Assembly: GCA_038373865.1 (NCBI GenBank)
Contig: JAXGGA010002210.1
Location: 1-64,000 of the forward strand
Direction: 5' to 3'
Source: Uloborus plumipes
Taxonomy: Eukaryota > Arthropoda > Arachnida > Araneae > Uloboridae
DNA length: 64,000 bases
Part shown: piece by piece, positions 55,522 to 64,000 of the stretch
How positions within the stretch are numbered: the first letter of the stretch is position 1
Layout of the letters: each line of letters begins with the position of its first letter
Notes under the pieces: model-generated
What the model saw: the letters and a program-made list of their open reading frames with translations, nothing else
Database searches by the model: none
What the model was told of the DNA's origin: nothing
Position numbers and translations under genes: made by a program

Positions 55522-57246
55522 TTTATCAATAATTCTTCGTTCTCACAGTACAATATTTTAAAAATAAAAAAAAATCTATGATGAAAATTTAAATTATTCA
55601 TCAAATGAATGTTTTTTTTTTTCCGAAAATTGGTCATTGCGGTTATAGTGAAAGTTTATAGTAGTCGAAACCATGAAATAAGTCAACTAAATTGCACTAT
55701 ATTAGGTTACTACGCAATAAAAGAGAGCTATAAAGGGTAAATACTACCAACCTCTCTGAAGTTATACTGTAGGGAATTTCAAAACTTTATAAAAAAATTA
55801 AATATTAAATACACGTTTTGGTCCCTTTTCTTGGAAAACAATGTACAACTACATGAGATATAAACCTCACTTTTCACACTTCTACCATTTTTAATCCTTC
55901 CGATAGCTCAACCTTAGGTAAAATATTCCTAAGTTTGAATAGGTACGTCTTCTAAGACATACATTGTGCAACATTTTACCCTGAAGTAGCAACTTAACGT
56001 CTTTAAACTGATAGACGTAATGCCATTGCTCGTCTAGAGATACTCAAGTCACATAGTATTTACCCGCCCAATATCCGACACTTCTCACCATGTCTAACTG
56101 CATATATTCGCATGTGTTAACCTGAGCCTAGTTGATGTTCTGATTGGTTTTTCACCCAACTAAGCCTTTTCTCTGGTAGGCTAACGTTTCAACTTCTTCC
56201 TTAATTTTTGAAAAAACGGAGAACGTTTAAATTTACCCAAGATAGAGAACCACCTACAGAAAACACAACATTCAAATAAACTGCTTTTCAGCTGAGAAAA
56301 AGAAAGAGATACAAAAATCTTAAAATGTGTTTATAAGGCCATAAAAGATAATAAGTATTTTGTTGCTAAAAATTATGTTATTAAAATACTATACATGTGA
56401 GTTCTTGTAAGTAATAAATGGTATTCAGTTTCGACTCGTTATAGCAATATTTCAGACTACGTTTTGGCATTTTTGCAGCAACTTATTGTCTCTTTTTTTT
56501 TTTTTTTTCAAAATAATGTATCGATTGAACTTTAACTCAGAGAATGAAGAAAATAAAAGATTCAAATAAACTACTTTTCAACTATGAAAGATATTCATTA
56601 CTTTTCATGCTCTTTCCACACTGTGCTGGGTAGAAATTATATATCGGCGACCCACCCTAATATCCAACTGGTTCCAAAAAGGGCTGCAGGCTGTATCTCG
56701 ATAATTTCATTTTCCTCCCTATGTGATAAAATATTGGATGAAATCTAAGATGATAGAAGAAATAGAGAAATGCTGAGCTGTCGAAACATGCTGCAGTGGC
56801 ATTATGTATTAAGAAAAATGGATCGAGTTGTTTCACGTCTTGCAGTAAAGAATCAGAATAAATTCATTAGTAGTCAGTCATCTCCGACGATAATTTAATA
56901 ATGTGTACGATTAATAAACAACGTGTATTTAACTGTTCAAAACAAAAAAAATTATGAAAAGAAATGCTTAAATGTTGCCAATTTAGTAGTTTAGGATACA
57001 TATTATCATGCTTTTTGTTTTTAAATAAATATTTGAGAAAAATAGTGCATGCTTTTAAAAGAATGTCGAGTCATGGAGGAATGAATGTCGATAACTATTT
57101 ACAAAAAATAATGATCATAATCAACAAAAATGAATATAGATAATCATTTAATTTTAGGAAAAGCATTCATTATAAGCACCATTATGATAATTAATAAGCA
57201 AATAAAAATGAACCGATATCCTACTAGGAAATGTATCCAGAAACTA
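55522..57246. other. AT-rich spacer
   Basis: A short inverted pair GCCTAGTTGATG/CAACTAAGCC (56127 and 56157) was noted. No element ends could be defined. Confidence 0.4.
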
Positions 57247-57248
57247 TA

Positions 57249-57899
57249 CAGGGTGTCCACTCCAATCGTGGACCAATAGCTAATTTCTAAACCGTTAGAG
57301 ATAAGCATATAGTTTATTTAGGAAAAAATCTCCAAATTGCGAAAGGAATTTTGGGTCTATTCAATGTTTTTCAAAAAATCAAATTTTGAAAGAGTTACGA
57401 AATTTAAATTTTTATACAGCCCCCCAGTCCTATCAATCATATTTAGTAAAACATTCTTGACACTGTAACGTTTAAAACTAAAAAAAATCACTCTTCTACC
57501 ACGAAAATTGACCGAGTTATGACGTTTTGAAAAATCAAGATTTTTGAAGGATTTCGCATACGGTGCCTTAAGCAATCGCTCGATGACGTCATGAAATAAT
57601 ACAAAATCTTGATTTTTCAAAACGTCATAACTCGGTCAATTTTTGTGGTAGAAGAGTGATTTTTTTTTAGTTTTAAACGTTACAGTGTCAAGAATGTTTT
57701 ACTAAATATGATTGATAGGACTGGGGGGCTGTATAAAAATTTAAATTTCGTAACTCTTTCAAAATTTGATTTTTTGAAAAACATTGAATAGACCCAAAAT
57801 TCCTTTATAAATTTGGAGATTTTTTCCTAAATAAACTATATGCTTATCTCTAACGGTTTAGAAATTAGCTATTGGTCCACGATTGGAGTGGACACCCTG
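57249..57899 (+). mobile_element. Foldback mariner-type MITE M, full copy 2
   Basis: 651 bp, the same length as the copy at 34361-35011, with CAGGGTGTCCACTCC ends, TA on both sides and few differences. The equal length suggests recent mobilisation. The minus-strand 87-codon frame at 57357-57620 is a by-product of the arm sequence. Confidence 0.85.
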
Positions 57900-58319
57900 T
57901 ATACTCTGGTTTTCAGTTATTTCCGTTGCAGGTTTAAATAAAAAACTAGCTGTCGTGGCCGTCACGAAACTTTCTTCTATATCTATCTTATGAATTCCGG
58001 TTACAAAATAAAATACGTACTCGCCCGAGTAATTGGAGACAGCTCCAATTTCCCAATTATCGTATTAACCCTGCAAATGCAGAATCAATGAGCGAAATTG
58101 GAAATCATTGCAAAAGCCTTGTTTAGATAAATTGCAAACATTTTATTTGTTAGTAAAAAGAAATTGGCAACAGTTAAAAATTTCAAATCATTGAAAGTTT
58201 TCAGCTGTTTTGATAATTAAATAGCGTGAAAGCGATTTTTTAATGAATTAATTTTTCGCATTGTTGACTAAGCGCAAAAATCACCCCATCCTCCCCCTGT
58301 GGCGATTATTGCTTCCATA

Positions 58320-58862
58320 TTGGGTTAGTGTTATTCCAAATTTCATTCAAATCGCAGCAATATTTCCCGAGATACAGTAGGTGCAATGACAAAATAAGCA
58401 CTTTTGATTGCTCCACCCCCCTTTGAGATATTGACACACAAATTGAATCAGCACCTGTACTTGATAGGGTCTACCTATGGACCAATTTTCGTTTGATTCC
58501 GCCGGTTACTTCCTGAGATATAGCAGTCACCCCCGCGCAGAACACGTGCGATTGCTCCACCTCCCTTGGAGATATTGACAAACAAATTAAATCAGCACCT
58601 GTACTCAATAGGGTCTACCTATGGACCAATTTTCGTTTGATTCCGCCGGTTACTTCCTGAGATATAGCAATCACCCCTGCGCAGAACACGTGCGATTGCT
58701 CCACCCCCCTTGGAGATATTGACAAACAAATTAAATCAGCACCTGTACTCAGTAGGGTCTACCTATGGACCAATTTTAGTTTGATTCCGCCGGTTACTTC
58801 CTGAGATATAGCACTCACTCCCGCGCAGAACACGTGCGATTGCTCCACCCCCCTTGGAGGAA
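58320..58862 (+). repeat. 144-bp tandem array, about 3.6 units
   Basis: ATTGCTCCACC starts at 58407, 58551, 58695 and 58839, an exact 144-bp period. The units are almost identical, with phrases AATCAGCACCTGTACT, GGGTCTACCTATGGACC and CGCCGGTTACTTCCTGAG. A diverged partial unit precedes the first. Confidence 0.9.
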
Positions 58863-58970
58863 TTCGCTAAACAAAGTCAGGTGCACCAGTTCACATGGTG
58901 GTACATATGTGCAAAAATTGTTGTTCGATTTCATGCAGTAGTTTTTGCTCTAGCGCGGCCACAAAAACTG

Positions 58971-59022
58971 GTCACACACATACAGACTCACACACAGACA
59001 CACACACACACACACAGACAGA
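58971..59022 (+). repeat. CA-rich microsatellite
   Basis: Imperfect CACACA/CAGACA run. It creates the His/Thr-rich spurious frames at 58854-59225. Confidence 0.85.
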
Positions 59023-59179
59023 CATTTTCCAAAAATGGTCGAAATGGACTCAGCGCACCTCAAAACGTGCAAATCCGTCAAAATTCGACATTCGAAAATT
59101 TTCACGAAACCAATACTTTCTTCTATATATTAGATATAGAAGAAAGTAACGAGTTTTTATCTCAAACTTTTTCATCCTG

Positions 59180-60619
59180 TTGGATAATGATAAATCCCCC
59201 AAAGGTTTGGCAAACTTTCAAATAATGATCATCAATCAAGGTAAAGATCTTTCCACATTCATGTCCCGATTGAAATTCTTTAACCTTTTTAAGGATTCCA
59301 TCTCTTTTGGTTTTTCGGTATTTAACATATGTTACAGCCTTGGGAAAAGTTTTTTCTTTTTTTTTTTTTTTTTCATTTCCCAAATGTTTTATATTTGTGC
59401 TTATAATCTTTTCAAATGTCATTTATTTTTCCTTTCAATTACTTTGAAAATAAACGGTTACTTTATGTGTAGTATAAATTTCATATTGCATCCGACTAGA
59501 CTTGTGTGAGTGTGTATTTATAAGGGATCGTGAAAAAAATATTACCTAAGCAATGCTGTGTGTTCAGTTTCTTTTCGATACTTCTTGTAATACTACTTTC
59601 GCCTAAAAAAAACAAAACGCAACCAGAAAGTTGAACTGCTTGCTTATTAATAGTGAATTAATGAAAATATACTATATTTAATGGCAATAATGCCCCATAT
59701 TGAATGTTATATAGCATATCATTTTATTTAAAAAAAATCGATTTGCTTACACTTCATGAATGATTTGCAAAGCAAAATCTTGCAATCAATTAACAGTCAC
59801 ACGGATAAAAAAGAAATTTAATTTACAGCCAGTCTAAGCAGTTTTCTAAGCATTGATGAAACGCATTTATTCTCAATCTTTTAATATTGTTTTAATTTTC
59901 AAATTCCACTCCGAACGTGATATGTTGGGTATATATTAATTTCGACAAAAATATTTTTTGGTTAATAATGTAATGAACGCATGGTTTAAGCTCACATCGG
60001 GGTCTGTTAAGAGCTGTCCATAAATGATGTCACACTTGTTTTCTACAAACTTGACCATTCAGTTCTCGCTGTCGCAAAATGTGAAACTTCACTTTACCCA
60101 TTCCCCTCTGTCTGTTAAATGTGATAGAATTTTTCATAGGAATATTGATTTTAAAAATATTGGGATGTCACACTTCTTGGTATCTCTTTTCCCTCATGTC
60201 TTATGTTGTTAATTTCAAAAAATAAACATCCAGCCCTCAAAACGTTACTTTATACGTGGTAAAACCCGGAGACCTTGAACTTTAGTATGATGCTTATTAA
60301 TATTTGTCACATTATTTTATTTCAATTATGTTTCTTTTTCAACTCTTGTTCATTACGTTAATGGTTCTTAACCACTTCCCTTACGATTTTTTTTTTTTTG
60401 AAAAAAATTGCAAAAAAAAAAGCATTTTTTTTAAATTTAATTTTGAAATACAAGAAAATGAAGCAATACAAATAAAATATGTAGGGTTCAAGTTGAATTT
60501 TTAATTATTTGTAGGCGTAAAATCAATTAGTTTCACCCGAGTTTTCTCGGGATAATAATTACCTGCAACTCATATGAGCCCGAGATAACTCAGGATAATC
60601 AGGCAAGCGGTTAAACCAC
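59180..60619. other. Satellite-leader remnant and AT-rich spacer
   Basis: 59185-59250 (GATAAATCCCCCAAAGGTTTG, ATGATCATCAATCAAGG) matches the leader of the 305-bp satellite at ~39288-39350. The rest is AT-rich with a long T tract (59352-59374) and no gene. Confidence 0.45.
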
Positions 60620-60899
60620 TCAGGTATTGGAGAAAGAGTAGTCAAAGCTATCCGATTCAATGCACAAAACGTACAGCTTTTGTTCCTTACAGAAAACCAT
60701 TAAGGTGCAAGTCCAATTTAGCTCAGACACACGTGCTATAAGAACCCGTTTATGTGGTAGCCAACCATTCACGCTAGGAAAGGACAAGGACAGGAGAGAA
60801 AGAACATTCATGCCGGAGTCAGGATTCGAACCCGACACCACCCTCATTCGAAGTCAGACTTGAACATTCTCTCACCACTAGACAAAAGGATCGCTGCCC
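60620..60899 (-). mobile_element. tRNA-derived SINE (family S1), copy 2
   Basis: On the minus strand: GGGCAGCGATCCTTTTG, TCTAGTGGTGAGAG (A-box region), GGGTTCGAATCCTGAC (B-box), then CTTTCTCTCCTGTCCTTGTC and ACATAAACGGGTTCTTATAG, matching the copy at 8020-8300 in order. The 3' tail is decayed and no duplication was found. Confidence 0.75.
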
Positions 60900-61103
60900 A
60901 TATGTACCCCACCCACGTTCATATGTCTGTCTCTCTCACAGGAGTGTTTATAAACGCATGCAGTCATCGTTGTTGTTGCTGTTGTCGTCATGTTATAATT
61001 AATTAGCAATTGATGTGAAGGTTGGGGTACCATTGCCTCCAGAGGTAACTCTAGAGGTGACTTTTTTTTTAATATTTAAGGCAACATAAGAAAGATTTAC
61101 GCA

Positions 61104-61279
61104 GGCCCGTCATTTAGGGGGGGGGCAGGGGGCAGGGGGGTCAATTGCCCCCTCCCTGGCTTTGAGAAATGAATGTCTTTACACATAAGTGGGCGTGGTT
61201 TTTGCTGTTTACCGATGAAATTGCATTGGTTTTTCACCCTTTGCCCCCCCCCCCGGAAAAACTTGAAATGACATCCCTG
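61104..61279 (+). mobile_element. MITE family D, copy 4
   Basis: GGCCCGTCATTTAGGGGG to AAATGACATCCCTGG. It abuts the S2 SINE directly, so one of the two may have inserted at the other's edge. 60900-61103 upstream holds nothing recognised. Confidence 0.7.
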
Positions 61280-61280
61280 G

Positions 61281-61388
61281 GTTTACGACACAAAGAGAGG
61301 AAATAGCACCCAGGGCACTGGCGGGACCCGAACCCGTGACCTCTTGCTTCCGAGACTAAACTTCTAGCTCTGAGCCACCGAGGTCCCT
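61281..61388 (-). mobile_element. tRNA-derived SINE (family S2), copy 2
   Basis: On the minus strand: GGGACCTCGGTGGCTCAGAG, GCAAGAGGTCACGGGTTCG (B-box region), GTGCCCTGGGTGCTATTTCC, TCTCTTTGTGTCGTAAAC. It matches 50794-50905 phrase by phrase. Confidence 0.7.
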
Positions 61389-62474
61389 TTGTACAGTTAT
61401 TTTTTACGAAAAAATTAAAAAATAAGGAAAAATCTTACTAAACGATCTCGAAAAATTGCAAAGGACTCAGAAAAGATTATTTAAACTTATTGGCAGTTTT
61501 ACTGTAATAGAAATAGACACTTTTTCCGAGAGAGAAACTAACTAAAAGCATTTCACGCGTACCCCACTCCTCTATATGATTCCATTACACTATTTAACTT
61601 TTATATAAAAAGAATGAAGGGCATAATATCAATTGCTTGAACGTAAAACGTCTTGTCCATAGTCATTTTCCTCTTTTTATTCGTTTTGCAAGATAGAAAA
61701 CGTCTTTTGGGGATTTTAAAAAGATTGAATACATGCTTCAATGCAATTTTTTTTAGTATCACAGCATTTCCTTTAAAGGAATGTCTTTCTTGGCGTCTCA
61801 AAACTTTTTAGAAACTCTATTTTATCAAAATCGTGTTTACTCTTCAAGAAAAGAAACATTTGCTCAGTTCTACACGTAGAAAGCTAAATTGCTTTTTGCC
61901 TGGACAGATATTACTACCTTCGTCTATATGTTTTATTTTTCATACACATATAACGTACATAGTGAGTTCTATAGATGCAGTCTTTATTCAAAATTTAATT
62001 CATTTAAACATTTACTGTTACAGTATAGTCACAATTACGTCTCGATTTTGTTTAATTGTATTCAAGAGAGAGAAATTGCCAATATTTTTAAGCTACACCA
62101 GTTTCTGTGATTGAAAGAGAGAAATGTTTGTTTCATAAGCCGTAAACGCAAAGCGTTGAGTAAATTGATGCAATAGTAAGCAAAGCAATATAAGTGGTCT
62201 TCTTAAAGTTAGTGTCAAAATTTTGTATAAATGTACTTCTTAGATACGGTGGTAGCAGCGCTGCCTCCACTGATATGGAGTAACTTAACCGATATATCTG
62301 CTGTAAAGTAACACATCACTTGTGGATGGTTACACCAAGTTAATGTATTTATAGCATTCCCGTTGATTTTTCAATAGAATAATAGCTTACTCACAAAGCA
62401 ATTTTAACCGTTTGCGTTTAACCATTGTTGCTAAAGCTAAATGAGGAAAAGCGCAGTCACGATGACAACCATTA
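61389..62474. other. AT-rich spacer
   Basis: Overlapping short frames (61601-62114) without recognisable domains. Confidence 0.4.
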
Positions 62475-62770
62475 TACACTGCTCAAAATAATTAGGAGAG
62501 CAAGCAAAAAGTGAAGAAAACCGTGGGAGACAGCTACGGAGTGGCATACAATGGATAGTACAAGCGTATTAATGCGCAATACGGAAAGAGACCTAAAAAA
62601 TTTCGAATTAAGATTTAATTCTTTGAAAGTATGGAAAAAACATGAAAAAATAATTCAGGGCAACAATTTGGCATCATATGTAAACGACAAAAAAGGTACT
62701 GTTTAGACATAATGTATTAGTTTGAATAGGGTGTGTGGTCTCCTCGAATAGCTAAGACTGCTACACATTT

Positions 62771-63028
62771 GGGTGGAGCAAAAAACAAAAGTTTTGGAAT
62801 CTTGATTCATAAAACGCGGCAAAAGCTGCGCATGTGTAAGTACAATATAATTTTTTTCAGAAAATTGACATTTTTTCGTATTTTTAGAGAAAAATTAAGA
62901 CCTGGTAGGACCCTAAAGTGGTTGTTCAAATTTGATGATATTTTACATGTGTATTGTACTTACGCATGCACAGCTTTTGTCGAGTATTACAAATTAAGAT
63001 TCTAAAATTTTTGTTTTTCGCTCCACCC
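62771..63028. mobile_element. MITE with GGGTGGAGC ends inside the Tc1-like element
   Basis: The left arm GGGTGGAGCAAAAAACAAAAG and the inverted right arm GGGTGGAGCGAAAAACAAAA match over ~85 bp (including GGCAAAAGCTGCGCATG versus GACAAAAGCTGTGCATG), with a ~75-bp middle. TA follows the right end, but the left flank is TT, so the duplication is unclear. Confidence 0.7.
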
Positions 63029-63030
63029 TA

Positions 63031-63224
63031 CTGCACACCTGTTTGACATTGATGCGAAGAGGATCTGACTTTGGGGAATATTGTTCCACTCCGCAAGAAG
63101 TGCAATCTCCAAACCTCGAACAGTGACAGGTGGCAATGGTCGCGCAGCAATGCGTCGTCCGAGCATGTCCCAAACATACTCAAATGGATTCAAGTCAAGA
63201 GCGCGTTGGCTATTCCATACGCAG
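63031..63224 (-). pseudogene. Tc1-like transposase, C-terminal segment
   Basis: On the minus strand: RME, a stop in place of W, PTRS, a small deletion, then DLNPFEYVWDMLGRRIAARP, LPPVTVRGLEIALLAEWNNI and PQSQILFASMSNRCAVG, running into the MITE at 63028. The PDLNP-x-E-x-VWD box carries the third catalytic acidic residue of the Tc1 DD34E group. A stop, a frameshift and the MITE-altered C-terminus show the gene is dead. It joins the 63796-64000 segment once the 63227-63793 MITE is removed. Confidence 0.85.
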
Positions 63225-63226
63225 TA

Positions 63227-63793
63227 AGGTCATTCCATAGTAACTCAGGTTACATTTGATACACTTGCGTCTGGTTTTACTCTTTCTGATGAAAAAAAAA
63301 ATTGAAAGATTAGTGATTTTTTTTTTCAATTTTAAACTACTTTTAACTTATTTAGGAAATGCAAAATAGTTAATACATATACTAATTATTAATCAATAAA
63401 TTAATTTCTTTTGGTAACTCAGGTTACCTAAAACATACATCTGACATACTCAGTTCACTAAGAACTTAAAATTCTGCTCTTGTTAAAATTTTTGATTGAT
63501 ACAAAGTATTGTACATAAATTTACAGATTCTAAGCTACTTTAAAACTTACATTTTAATGTAAACAACTACATAGAGTTGTTTTCATTAATTATTCACTCA
63601 GTAACTCAGGTTACACATCACAAACACTCTTTCAATATTACTTTTTTTCCTAGTAATTAATTTAAGCTATCTGAAAGAAACACTGTTGGAAATAATATTC
63701 AACATATTTTTTAAAAATCAAACAAAAATTATCCACAAAAAAAATTGTTTTGCAAAATGACTTGCATGTCCCACTTTCTATGGAATAACCCTG
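63227..63793. mobile_element. TA-flanked MITE with GTAACTCAGGTTAC motifs (element e)
   Basis: The left end AGGTCATTCCATAG follows TA (63225-63226). The right end, inverted, is CAGGGTTATTCCATAG, next to TA (63794-63795). GTAACTCAGGTTAC, a palindrome with a 4-nt spacer, is at ~63239 (right beside the left end), ~63415 and ~63601. Because it splits a transposase whose reading frame is recognisable on both sides, its boundaries and TA duplication are well fixed. The ends resemble those of element a (AGGGCCATTCCATG). Confidence 0.85.
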
Positions 63794-63795
63794 TA

Positions 63796-64000
63796 TTGTT
63801 TCAGCATCAAGCATGTTCTCCACCAGACGGACTCTAAAAGGTCGAGCATTAAAACAAAGTACTCTCCAATGGCTCCGGCGTAAAGGATGACATGAGGTCT
63901 CAGTATCACGTGACTGTACCTTCGGCCCGTCAAAGGGCCATTCCGAATGATATGCAGCTCCGTACTTCCGCCTATGCTGATTCCACCCCATACCATCCAG
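63796..64000 (-). pseudogene. Tc1-like transposase, middle segment
   Basis: On the minus strand: WMVWGGISIGGSTELHIIRN, GPLTGRRYSHVILRPHVIL, YAGAIGEYFVLM, then a frame change to NARPFRVRLVENMLDAETI. VWGGIS and LRPHVxPYAGAIG are standard Tc1 transposase signatures. Where the family has MQDNARPH, the bases around the catalytic Asp are lost and the frame shifts, so the enzyme is dead independently of the MITE. The N-terminal DNA-binding part lies beyond the window. Confidence 0.85.

Larger units (their letters stand above)
57946..59152 (-). mobile_element. Helitron-like repeat with internal 144-bp array
   Basis: On the minus strand the 3' end is GGCCACGACAGCTAG followed by T, with a CGTG/CACG hairpin (57954-57966). 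The 5' end is probably TCGTTACTTTCTTCTATATC (59152 inward), itself part of a hairpin TTCTATATMTAATATATAGAA. CTAG-T and the 3' hairpin fit a Helitron, but the 5' flank is C rather than A, so the left boundary is uncertain. No Rep/helicase frame. Confidence 0.5.
62477..64000 (-). mobile_element. Tc1-like transposon, partial, cut by the window edge
   Basis: The terminal repeat CACTGCTCAAAATAATTAGG begins at 62477 after TA (62475-62476), as in Tc1-family ends. The transposase reads inward on the minus strand from beyond the right edge. Two MITEs (62771-63028 and 63227-63793) have inserted into it, one at the 3' end of the gene and one within the gene. Confidence 0.8.

Noticed and set aside
58854..59225. 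His/Thr-rich frames
   Set aside because: Produced by the CA microsatellite inside the Helitron-like repeat.

Overview
This window is a gene-free, strongly AT-rich stretch of animal (most likely arthropod) nuclear DNA made almost entirely of transposable-element debris. I found no host gene, rRNA, CRISPR or bacterial-style operon. The animal/arthropod call rests on the element set: a Polinton/Maverick integrase of the F54H12.3-like type, several Tc1/mariner families, two tRNA-headed SINE families, an I/Jockey-like LINE 3' end, Penelope-like hairpin repeats and CTAG-ended Helitron-like elements. I cannot name the species.

Layout. 1-8.4 kb: a dispersed repeat (again at 12.45 kb), two Penelope-like hairpin insertions with 11-bp target-site duplications (TSDs), a 2-kb TA-flanked DNA element (1281-3253) carrying a broken protein with an HGKG...DGVGG block, and a foldback MITE split by a SINE. 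8.4-11.5 kb: a 3.1-kb palindrome flanked by a perfect 6-bp duplication, each arm bearing a partial Polinton integrase and two tRNA-like sequences. 11.5-16.1 kb: tandem TTTACAG-rich repeats, a 750-bp foldback with TTAA ends, and a LINE 3' end. 16-34 kb: dispersed repeats, a ~207-bp tandem array, a truncated mariner-type MITE and a TA-flanked element with iterated motifs. 34-42.8 kb: a MITE inside another MITE, an internally deleted mariner whose reading frame is still open, and a ~305-bp tandem satellite holding a Helitron that itself holds a hAT MITE. 44-64 kb: two more iterated-motif elements, a mariner deletion derivative, a full MITE, a second Helitron-like repeat with a 144-bp tandem array, SINE copies, and at the right edge a Tc1-like transposon broken by two MITEs.

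Main results. (1) Five separate elements (1281-3253, 25648-26994, 44577-46184, 48789-50182, 63227-63793) share one design: TA-compatible flanks, short terminal inverted repeats, and 3-7 copies of an element-specific ~14-18-nt motif scattered through otherwise AT-rich sequence. In three the motif is a palindrome with a 4-nt spacer. The largest of them carries the DGVGG protein remnant. (2) The Polinton palindrome looks like a young, transposed foldback derivative, with arms differing at only a handful of sites and a spacer that marks the turn-around. (3) Several nested insertions can be resolved to the base, because paralogous uninterrupted copies lie elsewhere in the window.
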